64,000 nucleotides of DNA from the NCBI RefSeq assembly GCF_002272745.1, contig NZ_NPBD01000002.1, forward strand, positions 1 to 64,000, read 5' to 3'. The notes beneath the pieces are model-generated. The model had not been told where the DNA came from and searched no databases. It saw only the letters and a program-made list of their open reading frames with translations. Origin of the DNA: Terribacillus saccharophilus. GTDB lineage: Bacteria > Bacillota > Bacilli > Bacillales > Amphibacillaceae. The position numbers and the translations under genes were made by a program. Positions 36,759 to 46,950 of the stretch are shown in pieces (the stretch's first letter is position 1; the number at the start of each line of letters is the position of its first letter).

Positions 36759-38060
36759 TTGGCTTTCGAATTCAAAATGCCGGATATCGGTGAAGGTATT
36801 CACGAAGGTGAAATCGTAAAATGGTTCGTCAAAGAAGGCGACACAGTAGCAGAGGACGACGTACTTTGCGAAGTCCAAAACGATAAAGCAGTAGTAGAGA
36901 TTCCATCTCCTTACGAGGGTACAGTTAGCAAGATTTCTGTAGGCGAAGGTGAAGTAGCAATCGTTGGTGATACACTTATCACTTTCGACGGTGAAGCTGG
37001 CGATGCTGATGGCGGAGATGCTCCGGCTCCAGCAGAGCAAGAACAGACTTCCATCCAAGCTAATGGTACTGAATCCAACGAAACTGTTGAAAAAATCAAA
37101 GAAGAAGGTCCTAAAGCTGAAGCTGGCGAAGCTCCATCTGGCGATCTAATCATCGCTATGCCTTCTGTACGCAAATATGCACGTGAGCAAGGCGTAGATA
37201 TCAAACAAGTATCTGGTTCTGGTAAAGGCGGCCGTGTATTAGCTGAAGATATCGACAGCTTCAAGAACGGTGGCGCTGCTAAAGCTGCTCCACAAGCTGA
37301 AGCTTCTGAGCCAGCTGCAGAACAGAAAACATCTGCTCCTGTTGTTTCTGGTGATGAGTACCCTGAATCCAGAGAGAAAATGAGTGGAATCCGTCGCGCA
37401 ATCGCTAAAGCGATGGTTAACTCTAAATCTAAAGCTCCTCACGTTACATTGATGGACGAAGTAGATGTAACTGAGCTAGTTGCACACCGTAAGAAATTCA
37501 AAGCGGTTGCTGCTGAAAAAGAAATCAAGCTTACGTATCTTCCATACGTTGCAAAAGCACTTGTTTCTGTATTGAAAAACTTCCCGATCTTGAACTCTTC
37601 CATCGATGATGCGACAGACGAGATCATCACAAAACATTATTACAACATCGGTATTGCAGCTGACACTGAAAAAGGTCTTCTTGTACCAGTTGTGAAAAAT
37701 GCGGATCGCAAATCTATCTTCACAATTTCCCAGGAAATTAACGAGCTTGCTGTTAAAGCGCGTGATGGTAAACTTGCTCCGGACGAAATGAAAGGTGCTT
37801 CTAGCACAATCTCAAACATCGGTTCTGCTGGTGGTCAGTGGTTTACTCCGGTAATTAACTACCCAGAAGCAGCTATCCTAGGTGTTGGACGCATTGCTGA
37901 AAAAGCAATCGTTAAAGACGGCGAGATCGTTGCAGCTCCAGTGCTTGCACTTTCTCTAAGCTTCGACCATAGAATCGTTGACGGTGCGACTGCTCAAACA
38001 GCAATGAACCACTTGAAACGTCTATTGGCTGATCCACAACTAATCATGATGGAGGGATAA
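36759..38060 (+). CDS. pdhC: Dihydrolipoamide acetyltransferase (E2) of pyruvate dehydrogenase
   Basis: 433 residues in the usual order. One lipoyl domain (1-80) has the lipoylated Lys43 in [11 protein letters not shown]; then an Ala/Pro/Glu linker, the E1/E3-binding domain (about 133-165, [12 protein letters not shown]), a second linker, and the catalytic domain with HRIVDG (404-409). It transfers acetyl to CoA and forms the 60-mer core. A TTG start with AGGAGG eight bases upstream. Only one lipoyl domain, normal for Bacillus. Confidence 0.97.
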   Translation: MAFEFKMPDIGEGIHEGEIVKWFVKEGDTVAEDDVLCEVQNDKAVVEIPSPYEGTVSKISVGEGEVAIVGDTLITFDGEAGDADGGDAPAPAEQEQTSIQANGTESNETVEKIKEEGPKAEAGEAPSGDLIIAMPSVRKYAREQGVDIKQVSGSGKGGRVLAEDIDSFKNGGAAKAAPQAEASEPAAEQKTSAPVVSGDEYPESREKMSGIRRAIAKAMVNSKSKAPHVTLMDEVDVTELVAHRKKFKAVAAEKEIKLTYLPYVAKALVSVLKNFPILNSSIDDATDEIITKHYYNIGIAADTEKGLLVPVVKNADRKSIFTISQEINELAVKARDGKLAPDEMKGASSTISNIGSAGGQWFTPVINYPEAAILGVGRIAEKAIVKDGEIVAAPVLALSLSFDHRIVDGATAQTAMNHLKRLLADPQLIMMEG

Positions 38061-38063
38061 CAA

Positions 38064-39473
38064 ATGGTAGTAGGAGACTTCCCAATCGAATTAGATACTC
38101 TTGTGGTAGGTGCGGGACCTGGCGGCTATGTAGCTGCCATCCGCGCTGCACAAGAAGGGCAAAAAGTAACAGTAGTAGAAAAAGGAAACCTTGGCGGTGT
38201 TTGTTTGAACGTCGGCTGTATTCCTTCCAAAGCGTTGATCCAAGCTGGCCACAAAGTGGAATATGCTCATGGTGATGCGGATCTTGGTATCTCTACTGAA
38301 GGTGCGAAAGTAGACTTCTCTAAAGTACAAGAATGGAAAGCTAGTGTTGTAAACAAGCTTACTTCTGGTGTTGGCGGTCTATTGAAAGGTAACAAGGTAG
38401 ATGTTGTTAGTGGTGAAGTTTACTTCGTTGATAAAAACACTGTTAAAGTAATGGATGAGAAGAGCTCTCAGACTTATACATTCAACAACTGTATTATCGC
38501 GACAGGTTCTACACCTATCGAGCTTCCTAGCTTCAAGTACACTGATCGTGTTCTAGATTCTACAGGTGCTCTTAACCTTAAAGAGATTCCTAAGAAACTA
38601 GTTGTTATCGGCGGCGGTTACGTAGGAATCGAGCTTGGTACTGCTTATGCTAACTTCGGTACTGAAGTTACTGTCCTTGAAGGATTGAAAGATATCCTTG
38701 GTGGTTTCGAGAAGCAAATGACATCACTTGTCTCCCGTAAACTGAAGAAAAAAGGCGTTAACATTGTGACTGAAGCTATGGCTAAAGGCGTTGAAGAAAC
38801 TGCTGACGGCGTAAAAGTTACTTATGAAGCAAAAGGTAAAGAAGAAACTATCGATGCTGATTATGTACTTGTAACTGTTGGTCGTCGTCCTAACACTGCT
38901 GAAATTGGCCTAGAAGGCGTTGGAGTTAAGATGACTGATCGCGGACTTATCGAAATCGATGAGCAATGCCGTACTAACATCGAGAACATCTATGCAATCG
39001 GTGATATCGTAGAAGGCCCGCCACTTGCTCACAAAGCATCTTACGAAGGTAAGATCGCTGCTGAAGCAATCAGCGGTAAACCATCTGCTATCGATTACAA
39101 TGGTATTCCGATGGTAGTCTTCTCTGAGCCTGAACTTGCTTCTGTAGGTCATACAGAGCAGTCTGCTAAAGATGCTGGCTACAAAGTGAAAGCTTCTAAA
39201 TTCCCGTTTGCTGCAAACGGTCGTGCGCTATCTCTTAACGACAGTGATGGTTTCATGAAACTTATCACTCGTGAAGAAGACGGTGTTGTCCTTGGTGCTC
39301 AAATCGCTGGTCCTAACGCGAGCGACATGATTGCTGAGCTTGGCCTTGCGGTTGAATCTGGAATCACAGCTGAAGACATTGCACTTACAATCCATGCTCA
39401 CCCATCTCTTGGTGAGATCACTATGGAAGCTGCTGAAGTTGCAATCGGCACACCTATCCATATCGTAAAATAA
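38064..39473 (+). CDS. pdhD: Dihydrolipoamide dehydrogenase (E3)
   Basis: 469 residues. FAD-binding GAGPGG (17-22 region), redox cysteines Cys47/Cys52 in [16 protein letters not shown]-binding [10 protein letters not shown], and the C-terminal catalytic pair His446-Glu451 in HAHPSLGE are all present. It reoxidises E2 lipoamide and makes NADH. Last gene of pdhABCD, and shared with other 2-oxoacid complexes. The canonical His-Glu end contrasts with the flavin reductase at 7081, which lacks it. ATG with GGAGGG upstream, overlapping the end of pdhC. Confidence 0.97.
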   Translation: MVVGDFPIELDTLVVGAGPGGYVAAIRAAQEGQKVTVVEKGNLGGVCLNVGCIPSKALIQAGHKVEYAHGDADLGISTEGAKVDFSKVQEWKASVVNKLTSGVGGLLKGNKVDVVSGEVYFVDKNTVKVMDEKSSQTYTFNNCIIATGSTPIELPSFKYTDRVLDSTGALNLKEIPKKLVVIGGGYVGIELGTAYANFGTEVTVLEGLKDILGGFEKQMTSLVSRKLKKKGVNIVTEAMAKGVEETADGVKVTYEAKGKEETIDADYVLVTVGRRPNTAEIGLEGVGVKMTDRGLIEIDEQCRTNIENIYAIGDIVEGPPLAHKASYEGKIAAEAISGKPSAIDYNGIPMVVFSEPELASVGHTEQSAKDAGYKVKASKFPFAANGRALSLNDSDGFMKLITREEDGVVLGAQIAGPNASDMIAELGLAVESGITAEDIALTIHAHPSLGEITMEAAEVAIGTPIHIVK

Positions 39474-39477
39474 TAAG

Positions 39478-39512
39478 AGAGAGCCTATCCTTCAGGGGGT
39501 AGGCTCTTTTTT
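39478..39512. terminator. Bidirectional terminator of pdhABCD and the C45-family gene
   Basis: Stem AGAGAGCCTATCC/GGGTAGGCTCTTTT with T-run; the last codons of the convergent gene form part of it. Confidence 0.8.
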
Positions 39513-40516
39513 ATTGTTCCATATAATGTATCAATCTTTAAATCTCTTCCCGCAAACCAATCCTCTATGTCTATTTCCAACAGATTACCTCGAGCTAAGG
39601 CTGTTATTAACTGTCTCGTTTGAAAAGAATAAGCGAAGGTGTGTAAAGTACCGAATAGATGATCATAGTCATCAAAAAAGAGGGGAGAAGCTGGATTAGC
39701 AAATAAATTAAATAATTCCTTCTGTGTCATTTTGGATGTATCCGTATTTAGAATGAAATTATCCCGTTTAGCTGAACTCGTCATATCATGTCGATTAAAT
39801 GCTTCTAAATCGCCGTGCTTAAAGTGGTTAACGCAGCTTAAGCCGGCTATTGAAGACCGCACACAAATCTTCTTTGGAGAGACTTCAATGACAGCGTGTG
39901 AACCTTTTGCATCTCCAACTGAGAAGTTGTAGCAAGCTGCATGGGGCAGCTCTTTGAATAGATCAATAACTTGCTGAGTTGTCTCACACATATCAAGTGC
40001 CATTCTAATAACAGACCAAGCAGACAAGCCTTTTTGGTATCCTGAATTACTGACAAAGTGCAGACCAATTGCCAATCCCTTTTCGTTTACTCCATCATGT
40101 CTGCCAAGTAGCTGAAGGTTATAGCCAATTGATCCATAAGCTTCTTCTGGTGCAATAAAGCTAAGGCAATGATCGTAAAGAGTAGGACTAAAATCATAAT
40201 TGCGTACATATTGATACTGATCTACATAAGCGGAACATCCAAGAGCTTGTGGCCTTGGCATATTATAGCCGCTGTACAATACCGCCGCTTCCTGTTGCGT
40301 TATACCTAAACCATCTGCCAGACCCTTCACTTCATCTAATAAATGTGGAGCATAATTCGAGAATATTGCTTTAATTTCTTCATAATCGTTTCGCAGGAAA
40401 GAAAGCTGGCTGAATTGCTGGAGAATTGGATTCTCAGTATAAGCAGCTGCCGTTTTCTTTCCTATTTGATATGCATTTCCTCTAGCCTGAATGATAGCGG
40501 CTTGTATTTGTTCCAT
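39485..40516 (-). CDS. C45-family autoproteolytic acyltransferase/hydrolase
   Basis: 343 residues. Catalytic Cys94 in ALGCSAYV would become the N-terminal nucleophile after self-cleavage; RNYDFSP (105-111) is the second conserved element. This is the acyl-CoA:6-aminopenicillanate acyltransferase/choloylglycine hydrolase fold (NtN). The true substrate is likely an amide such as an N-acyl amino acid; a penicillin role should not be read from the family name. AGAGGTGATTT precedes the ATG. It is not present at this locus in B. subtilis and belongs to an accessory patch with the next two genes. Confidence 0.82.
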   Translation of the reverse strand: MEQIQAAIIQARGNAYQIGKKTAAAYTENPILQQFSQLSFLRNDYEEIKAIFSNYAPHLLDEVKGLADGLGITQQEAAVLYSGYNMPRPQALGCSAYVDQYQYVRNYDFSPTLYDHCLSFIAPEEAYGSIGYNLQLLGRHDGVNEKGLAIGLHFVSNSGYQKGLSAWSVIRMALDMCETTQQVIDLFKELPHAACYNFSVGDAKGSHAVIEVSPKKICVRSSIAGLSCVNHFKHGDLEAFNRHDMTSSAKRDNFILNTDTSKMTQKELFNLFANPASPLFFDDYDHLFGTLHTFAYSFQTRQLITALARGNLLEIDIEDWFAGRDLKIDTLYGTIKKSLPPEG

Positions 40517-40570
40517 TAAATCACCTCTTCTGCAATCTAAACTTCAATAAAAATTGAGAGAAATCCTGCA

Positions 40571-40603
40571 AAAAGAAAAAGACAGGAGAATTAATCTCCT
40601 GTC
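40571..40603 (-). terminator. Terminator of the BCCT transporter gene
   Basis: On the minus strand, GACAGGAGA/TCTCCTGTC stem followed by T5CT5; the stem includes the final codons of the gene. Confidence 0.8.
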
Positions 40604-42159
40604 TTCTTTCTCTGTGGTTCTGTTTTTTTATCTAGGTTTAGTCGTTTTGCTTCTCTTTTAAAGGTGATAATAAGTGATATGACTACTAAGATTAATATTA
40701 TCGCAAATGGGAAGGCTGCAATAATCGATGCAGTCTGTAATGCGCCCAAACCGTCCGCTCCGCCAACCCACAATAGTATTGCAGCTGTCGCGGATTGAAC
40801 TAATCCCCAAATCAATTTAACTGTCTTAGAAGGATTTAAATCACCATTGGTTGTCTGCATACCTAAAACGAATGTAGCTGAATCTGCCGAAGTAATGAAG
40901 AACGTTGCTATAAGCAGCAATGCCAAGACGGAAAGAATGATTCCTCCAGGAAGCTGTGTTAGCATAGCGAACAATCCTACTTCTTCACCAAGTGATGATA
41001 TATCGGTATAAAGATCAATGCCTTGGAAGTATTCCATGTTGATAGCTGTAGATCCGAAAACAGCGAACCAAATTGCACCGAAGATTGTCGGAACAAGAAG
41101 TACGCCAGTGACAAATTCTCTTATTGTCCGTCCTCTTGATACTCTGGCAATGAAGGTGGCGACAAATGGTGCCCATGCAATCCACCAAGCCCAATAGAAC
41201 AAAGTCCAATCTCCAATCCACGAATTGTCTGCATCGTATGGTGTCAGGCGCAAACTCCATTCAGGAAGATGCTGAACGTACTGTCCGAAAGAAGTGACAA
41301 GAGAGTTCAAAATGAAATTGGTTGGACCTAATAATAGAACTGCAATCATTAATAACAAGGCAAAGATAATATTGGCGTTACTGAGTATCTTAATTCCTCG
41401 ATCCAAACCGCTGAGTGCTGAACCGATGAAGAGTACTGTTACGATAATGATAATAAGCAGTTCCGTAGTGAATGTTGGTTCAATTCCTTCAAACAAATAG
41501 GAAATACCGCCGCTTATCTGAATTGCACCAAGACCTAGTGAGGTAGCCACCCCAAAAATAGTTGCAAAAACGGCAATAACATCAATCACTTTACCAAGCG
41601 GTCCATATACACGTTTTCCGAAAATAGGTTCCAGAATAGCACTTATGACACCACCTCTGGATTGTTTTCGGAAAGTGAAATAAGCAATAGCTAACGCTAA
41701 GATCGCATAAATTGCCCAAGGGTGCAGACCCCAGTGAAAGAAGCTGTAAGCAATAGCGGTTGTACCTGCTTCACCTGTCCTAGCTTCATCTACAATAGAT
41801 GGAGGGGAATTAAAGTGGTTAATAGGCTCTGAAGCACCCCAGAATACAAGACCTATACCCATGCCGGCACTAAATAACATGGCGAACCAAGTCAAATAGC
41901 TATATTCTGGCTTATCGTCTGGTTTACCTAAAGTGATTTTCCCGTATTTGGAAAAAATTAAGAAGAATGCAAATCCGAGGAGAAGCGTCGCGGTTATTAA
42001 GTAGAACCATCCAAAGCGATCCACAAGGAAAGATTGGACGACTGTCGTTACATTATTTACGTTTCCGTTCGGAAGTACAGATGCTGGAATGCTTCCCCAA
42101 ATCAAGAAAGCAATTACGATACCCATACCCCACCAAAAAACGCTTGTAGTTTTCTTCAT
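40591..42159 (-). CDS. BCCT-family betaine/choline/carnitine transporter
   Basis: 522 residues with twelve membrane helices. The BCCT signature WAWWIAWAPFVATFIARVSRGRTIREF is present, including the Trp-rich aromatic substrate box, and GMGIGLVFWGASEPINHF in helix 3 carries the sodium/substrate site. It imports glycine betaine or related compatible solutes with sodium, like OpuD. The charged C-terminal tail (KREAKRLNLDKKTEPQRKK) resembles the osmosensing tail of BetP/OpuD. It stands alone, with no osmoregulatory partner adjacent. Confidence 0.93.
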   Translation of the reverse strand: MKKTTSVFWWGMGIVIAFLIWGSIPASVLPNGNVNNVTTVVQSFLVDRFGWFYLITATLLLGFAFFLIFSKYGKITLGKPDDKPEYSYLTWFAMLFSAGMGIGLVFWGASEPINHFNSPPSIVDEARTGEAGTTAIAYSFFHWGLHPWAIYAILALAIAYFTFRKQSRGGVISAILEPIFGKRVYGPLGKVIDVIAVFATIFGVATSLGLGAIQISGGISYLFEGIEPTFTTELLIIIIVTVLFIGSALSGLDRGIKILSNANIIFALLLMIAVLLLGPTNFILNSLVTSFGQYVQHLPEWSLRLTPYDADNSWIGDWTLFYWAWWIAWAPFVATFIARVSRGRTIREFVTGVLLVPTIFGAIWFAVFGSTAINMEYFQGIDLYTDISSLGEEVGLFAMLTQLPGGIILSVLALLLIATFFITSADSATFVLGMQTTNGDLNPSKTVKLIWGLVQSATAAILLWVGGADGLGALQTASIIAAFPFAIILILVVISLIITFKREAKRLNLDKKTEPQRKKTGD

Positions 42160-42308
42160 AAAAAGATCCTTTCTGCTTTAAAGCTCATATAATTTGCGTA
42201 AATAATCATTATATCAATCTCTACTTCATGTTCCTACCCATTACGACAAATTAGTAAACCCCGACCAGTACATTTCTACTAAACTCGACACGATATGACC
42301 TTCTTGCA

Positions 42309-42336
42309 TTACAACTCCAAAACTTTCCTCTATAAT
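42309..42336 (+). promoter_or_regulatory. SigA promoter of the deacetylase lipoprotein gene
   Basis: TTACAA, a 16-base spacer, then a perfect TATAAT, 31 bases before the GTG start. Confidence 0.55.
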
Positions 42337-42367
42337 GGCAGTATTATGTCAAATTGGAGGGTTTCTA

Positions 42368-43219
42368 GTGAAGAGATTTTTAGTATTTCCTACACTCATT
42401 TGCTTATCCGCTGTACTGATAAGCGGATGTGCTAGTACAGAAGAGACTAACAGTGAATCGGAACAAACGGAAAGTACGAAGAGTGCATCTTCCGAGCAGG
42501 AACAAACGAAGGAGAACGCGGAGGGAGAGAACGCTGAACCGCAGGAAGCTGAGGAGAAGCAGACAGAGAAACAGGAGGAGCAGCAAGAACCGCAATATAA
42601 GGTTTCTGAAGTTTCTTCCATAGTTCCGATCGATGATGCCAATTCACAGGTTGCACTGCTGACATTCGATGATGCACCGGATAAGCATGCTTTAGAAATT
42701 GCAGAGTCATTGAAGGAAGCCGATGCACCAGCGATCTTTTTCGTTAATGGTCACTTCCTGACAACTGATGAAGAGAAAGAAACACTGAAAAAAATCCATG
42801 ACATGGGGTTTGCGATCGGAAACCATACATACAGTCATGCCAATCTGAATGATTTGACTGAAGAAGAAGCAAAAGAAGAAATTATCAAAGTGAACGAACA
42901 GGTTGAAGAGGTCATTGGTGAGAAACCCGAATTCTTCCGAGCTCCTTTTGGAGAGAATACGGATTACAGCAGGCAGCTGGCAGAAGATGAAGGAATGACA
43001 GTAATGAACTGGACTTACGGATATGATTGGGAGAGTCAGTACCAGGATAGTGACGCTTTAGCAGATATAATGGTAAACACGGAACTATTAGGAAATGGTG
43101 CAAATTTGCTCATGCATGATCGAGAATGGACAGCTGCAGCTGTGCCGGACATTGTGACAGGCTTGAGAGATAAAGGCTATGAGCTTGTTGATCCGGAAAC
43201 AATTGAGCGACCTTCATAA
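42368..43219 (+). CDS. Polysaccharide deacetylase lipoprotein (CE4 family)
   Basis: 283 residues. A signal peptide with lipobox LISGC (Cys21) is followed by a Glu/Gln/Thr-rich linker (about 24-75). The NodB domain then follows: TFDDAP (Asp101/102), HTYSH (His153, His157) and RAPFG (191-195), the catalytic and metal residues of CE4 enzymes. It should act outside the membrane, removing N-acetyl groups from peptidoglycan or a biofilm glycan. A GTG start is taken because TTGGAGG is seven bases upstream. Ends at a terminator shared with speA. Confidence 0.9.
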   Translation: MKRFLVFPTLICLSAVLISGCASTEETNSESEQTESTKSASSEQEQTKENAEGENAEPQEAEEKQTEKQEEQQEPQYKVSEVSSIVPIDDANSQVALLTFDDAPDKHALEIAESLKEADAPAIFFVNGHFLTTDEEKETLKKIHDMGFAIGNHTYSHANLNDLTEEEAKEEIIKVNEQVEEVIGEKPEFFRAPFGENTDYSRQLAEDEGMTVMNWTYGYDWESQYQDSDALADIMVNTELLGNGANLLMHDREWTAAAVPDIVTGLRDKGYELVDPETIERPS

Positions 43220-43248
43220 AAAAACTCCCCATATGGGGAGTTTTTTTA
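43217..43248. terminator. Bidirectional terminator between deacetylase and speA
   Basis: Stem AAAAACTCCCC/GGGGAGTTTTT with A7 and T7 runs between convergent genes. Confidence 0.9.
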
Positions 43249-44718
43249 TTGAAAGGCATGGTGCTCTTTGATAACGCGAATGTATTCAATTGATTCATCC
43301 ATTAAACCTTGCACCGGCAAACCTGCATCGAGGTTTCGTTTAATATAGCTGATATTTTCGGCACTAATGATTTCACCTGGAATGAAAATCGGGATTCCTG
43401 GCGGATAGACCATGATGGATTCTGCGCTGATTCGACCTTCTGCTTCTGCAAGCGGGATTGCTTCTGTATCTGCATAAAAAGCATCACGGGGACTTAAGGA
43501 TAAGACAGGTATTTCTGGTACAGATACCTCTATTTCGGTAGCTGAAATTTCTGCTTGATGAAGGTCTGCCAAATCTGTCAATGCATCGATAAGCTGCTGG
43601 ATTTCTTCAACTGTATCAGCTGGTGTAATCAGAAACAGCAAGTTATACAAGTCGGAAAGTTCAACCTCGATATTTTTTTCTTTTCGCAGCCAGCGTTCTG
43701 CTTCGCTGCCGGATATACCGAGCTGTTTTACAGACACAAGCAGCTTAGTTGGATCCATAGCAAAAGCTGCCTCTGAGCCAAGAATCTCTTCACCAGCACA
43801 ATACAGGCCCTCTATGCCGTTAATGCTTTGACGTGCATCGTTTGCCAGCTGTATGCTGTGCGTGTTCATATCCTGGCCTTTGGTAGCAAGCTGGCGGCGC
43901 GCTGCATCCAATGATGCTAACAGAATATAAGAGGTACTCGTTGATGTGAGCATGGAAAGAACCGTCTGAACCTGTTCATGACGTACCAATCCCTCACGCA
44001 GATTCAAGATGGAGCTTTGTGTTAGTGAACCTCCAAGCTTGTGGACACTGGTAGCAGCGAGGTCTGCTCCTGCAGCCATGGCTGAAACTGGCATTTCATC
44101 GTGAAAGTGAATGTGAACACCATGTGCTTCGTCGACAAGAACAGGGACTTCGTAACGGTGGGATATTTCTACGATATGTGCTAAATCGGCAGCAACACCA
44201 AAGTAAGTCGGATTGATGACGAGTACAGCTTTTGCATCCGGATTTGCTTCCAGTGCTTTTTCAACAGCTTCCGGAGTGATACCGTGTGATATGCCAAGTG
44301 TGTGATCCAGCTGAGGATGCACGAAGACAGGTATCGCTCCAGAGAAGATGAGCGCGCTGGTTACAGATTTATGGACGTTCCGGGGTACAATGATCTTGTC
44401 CCCTGGTTTACATACACTCATGACCATTGCCATAATCGGAGTGCTTGTTCCCTGTACGGAAAAGAATGTATAGTCTGCTCCGAAGGCTTTGGCCGCAAGC
44501 TGCTGTGCTTCTTGGATCATCCCGTGTGGGTGATGCAAGTCGTCGAGAGGTTCTATATTTATCAAATCGATGGAAAGGGCATTCTCACCTATATATTCGG
44601 AGAATTCCTTATCCATGCCTTTTCCGGTTTTATGTCCTGGTATATGAAACTGCAATGGTTTATTCGCGGCATGCTTACGCACACCCTCGAATAGTGGTGC
44701 TTGTTCTTGTGAAAACAT
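43246..44718 (-). CDS. speA: Arginine/lysine/ornithine decarboxylase (aspartate aminotransferase-fold)
   Basis: 490 residues. DEAHG (196-200) and the PLP lysine Lys227 in SVHKLGGSLTQSS are the class hallmarks; FHIPGHKTGKG (24-34) is the N-terminal substrate/PLP motif. The C-terminal domain carries YPPGIPIFIPGE. In B. subtilis SpeA decarboxylates arginine to agmatine, the first polyamine step, and lies downstream of pdhABCD as here. The start at 44718 has AGAGGTGT upstream. The related YaaO decarboxylase remains possible; the locus decides for SpeA. Confidence 0.9.
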   Translation of the reverse strand: MFSQEQAPLFEGVRKHAANKPLQFHIPGHKTGKGMDKEFSEYIGENALSIDLINIEPLDDLHHPHGMIQEAQQLAAKAFGADYTFFSVQGTSTPIMAMVMSVCKPGDKIIVPRNVHKSVTSALIFSGAIPVFVHPQLDHTLGISHGITPEAVEKALEANPDAKAVLVINPTYFGVAADLAHIVEISHRYEVPVLVDEAHGVHIHFHDEMPVSAMAAGADLAATSVHKLGGSLTQSSILNLREGLVRHEQVQTVLSMLTSTSTSYILLASLDAARRQLATKGQDMNTHSIQLANDARQSINGIEGLYCAGEEILGSEAAFAMDPTKLLVSVKQLGISGSEAERWLRKEKNIEVELSDLYNLLFLITPADTVEEIQQLIDALTDLADLHQAEISATEIEVSVPEIPVLSLSPRDAFYADTEAIPLAEAEGRISAESIMVYPPGIPIFIPGEIISAENISYIKRNLDAGLPVQGLMDESIEYIRVIKEHHAFQ

Positions 44719-44843
44719 CTTAGCTGACACCTCTTTATATGTTAAAAACAAAAGAATTATAGCAAAACTGCACCACGATTACTAGCATCGCATGGAAAGT
44801 TATTTTCGTGTTACACTATTATCCAGGGAAAAGGAGGGATAGA

Positions 44844-45113
44844 ATGAATTACAGCTATCCAATAGATGAAACGTGGTCGAAAGCAGAGATCATTGACGTA
44901 GTGAATTTCTTCTCATTAGTGGAGCGTACATATGAAGATGGAATTGTACGGGAAGATTTGCTGCTTGCATACGAACGTTTCAAGCAAGTTGTACCTTCTA
45001 AATCAGAAGAAAAGCAGCTGGATGCCAAGTTTCAAAAAGATTCCGGTTACTCCAGCTATAGAGCAGTTCAGAAAGCAAAGGCCGCTTCACAGGGTGCAAA
45101 AATCAATATGTAA
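44844..45113 (+). CDS. yktA: UPF0223 family protein YktA
   Basis: 89 residues, soluble, mostly helical. MNYSYPIDETWSKAEIIDVV and the DSGYSSYRAVQKAK tail are typical of the conserved UPF0223 family, whose function is unknown. AAAGGAGGG precedes the ATG at 44844; the longer frame from 44808 has no site. It is adjacent to speA and convergent with yktB, as in B. subtilis. Confidence 0.9.
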   Translation: MNYSYPIDETWSKAEIIDVVNFFSLVERTYEDGIVREDLLLAYERFKQVVPSKSEEKQLDAKFQKDSGYSSYRAVQKAKAASQGAKINM

Positions 45114-45149
45114 AAAATCCCCTTCCTTTTATACAGGAAGGGGATTTTA
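45113..45149. terminator. Bidirectional terminator between yktA and yktB
   Basis: Stem AATCCCCTTCCT/AGGAAGGGGATT with flanking A and T residues. Confidence 0.85.
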
Positions 45150-45153
45150 TGCG

Positions 45154-45777
45154 TTATACGGGCTCATAGGCAGCCTGTTCGTAAAGAATACCTGTATGTT
45201 TTAGGACATCCTGACACACCTTAAGGAAAGCTTCCTTAGAAGCAAGCGCCGGATCATCAGGCTGCAGATGAATTCCGCAAACTAGTTCAGCTTTTTTGAC
45301 ATGCTGCAGACGATCTGTAATTTTGTCATATAGCTCATCTGAAATAGGGGCAGCATCGGGTTTCATATGATCCATTGACCAGACGTAGTGAGAAGGAATA
45401 GATTCTAAAATATGCTTTTTCGCTTCTGTCATCTTCTGGCCAACAGTTTCTTTTAACGGACTTTCATAAATAAGTGCGAATTGGACAAAAACATGTGTAC
45501 CCCACAGCCCAATCTGAAAATGAGGTAACTTCTTATATCCGCGTTTGCTCGAAGCAAGGGCGGACCATGTGTCGTTCGGTGCATTCTTCGTGCGTCGCGC
45601 ATGCTTAGCGACATGGACATACATATCATGGTCTGTCACTTGCTCTGCGTATGGAGCTAGTTCTGTTGCAAGCATCTCCAATTTTGGAGAAAGGCGGCTG
45701 CGCAGAACTTCCATTCTTTCATCTAAACCATCTATTGTAAAAACATCGAAATCTTCTTTTGTGAATAATGCGGTCAT
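45154..45777 (-). CDS. yktB: UPF0637 (DUF1054) family protein YktB
   Basis: 207 residues. The family pattern FTKEDFDVFTIDGLDERMEV at the N-terminus, HVAKHARRTKNAPNDTW in the middle, and LPHFQIGLWGTHVFVQFALIYE match YktB. The function is unknown; relatives fold like a small ligand-binding domain. AAGGAGTGACAC precedes the ATG at 45777 and rules out the longer frame to 45822. Confidence 0.9.
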   Translation of the reverse strand: MTALFTKEDFDVFTIDGLDERMEVLRSRLSPKLEMLATELAPYAEQVTDHDMYVHVAKHARRTKNAPNDTWSALASSKRGYKKLPHFQIGLWGTHVFVQFALIYESPLKETVGQKMTEAKKHILESIPSHYVWSMDHMKPDAAPISDELYDKITDRLQHVKKAELVCGIHLQPDDPALASKEAFLKVCQDVLKHTGILYEQAAYEPV

Positions 45778-45919
45778 TAGTGTCACTCCTTGCCGAAATC
45801 TCCTTTCATCATACCCGTCCAATAGTTAAAATGCAAGTGAGGAAAGGTTTACAAACCGCATAGCAGTGGTAAAAAGAAACAACTTGATAGATGGTATAAA
45901 TAGATAGGAGGAGATCAAG

Positions 45920-46108
45920 ATGGGTGATGTAATGGAGGCCTTAAGTAAAAGGGAAGCACAGGAGAAGGTGCCTGCTATACGTCTTGAAATCGATTATTTT
46001 CTAGTTACTTTGTCTGATGCTATGCAAAAGGAAGATGACAAAGCTGTGAAGGAAGCAAAAGCGAAGCTTCGTGTACTCAGCGAGCAATTGAATCGGTTCG
46101 AATCGTGA
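45920..46108 (+). CDS. Small coiled-coil protein at the ykzI position
   Basis: 62 residues, charged and helical (SKREAQEKVPAIRLEIDYFLV, then KEDDKAVKEAKAKLRVLSEQL), with no signal peptide or membrane segment. AGGAGGAGATC gives a strong start. It lies between yktB and suhB, where B. subtilis has ykzI; the identity is inferred from position because I cannot compare sequences. It is 41 bases before suhB without a terminator, so the two probably share a transcript. Function unknown. Confidence 0.65.
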   Translation: MGDVMEALSKREAQEKVPAIRLEIDYFLVTLSDAMQKEDDKAVKEAKAKLRVLSEQLNRFES

Positions 46109-46149
46109 ACTATTTGTGATAAGCTAGTGGAAAGAATGGGGGGCACATG

Positions 46150-46950
46150 ATGGAGCAATCAATGAAGCATACATTGCATAAGCAAGCGCAACAGTGGGTG
46201 CTGGAAGCAGGACAGCTTATCAAAGAGAAGATGGATGAACCATTGGAGATCATGACAAAGTCAAGCCCGAAAGATCTTGTAACAAAGATGGATAAAGCAG
46301 TTGAGTCTTTCTTTTTGGCTAAAATACGTGAAAACTACCCATCACATAAAGTGTTAGGGGAGGAAGGTATCGGAGAAGCTGTTTCCGAAACGAAAGGTAC
46401 AGTCTGGATAATCGATCCGATAGACGGTACGATGAATTTTGTCCATCAGAAATCAAATTTTGCTATTTCAATAGGAATCATACATGACGGTATTGCGGAA
46501 ATCGGGGTAATTTATAATGTAATGGAAGATACGCTTTATCACGCAAAGCGCGGCGAAGGAGCGTTCAAAGGTGATTTTCAGCTGCCAAAGCTTGCCGAAA
46601 AGACGCTTGATCAATCGATTATCGAGCTGAACCATTTCTGGCTCTGCCCGAACCGTCGGGTGAATGAAGAAAAGCTGCAGCAGCTCGTCTATCGTGCAAT
46701 GGGAACTCGTGCATATGGATCAGCAGCGTTGGAGCTTGCTTTTCTGGCTGAGGGGATTACGGATGCTTACTTAACCTTCAGTCTGCAGCCATGGGATTAT
46801 GCTGGAGGATTTGTAATACTTCAGGAAGTAGGAGGAAAACTGACCGATGCAACAGGTGAGCCCGTCGATTTCCTGAATAAGACGACAGTAGTCGCAGCCA
46901 ATAGCAGCATCCACGAGGAATTGATCAAGGATTACATCGAATTGAAATAA
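46150..46950 (+). CDS. suhB: Inositol monophosphatase family protein (SuhB/YktC)
   Basis: 266 residues. The magnesium motifs are GEEGIGEAV, WIIDPIDGTMNFVH and QPWDYAGGFVILQEVGG, which place the three metal ligands of inositol/fructose-type phosphatases. The physiological substrate may be inositol phosphate, NADP or another phosphate ester. The second of two adjacent ATG codons (46150) is chosen because the GGGGGG ribosome site lies six bases before it and only three before the first. The gene ends at a bidirectional terminator. Confidence 0.9.
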   Translation: MEQSMKHTLHKQAQQWVLEAGQLIKEKMDEPLEIMTKSSPKDLVTKMDKAVESFFLAKIRENYPSHKVLGEEGIGEAVSETKGTVWIIDPIDGTMNFVHQKSNFAISIGIIHDGIAEIGVIYNVMEDTLYHAKRGEGAFKGDFQLPKLAEKTLDQSIIELNHFWLCPNRRVNEEKLQQLVYRAMGTRAYGSAALELAFLAEGITDAYLTFSLQPWDYAGGFVILQEVGGKLTDATGEPVDFLNKTTVVAANSSIHEELIKDYIELK

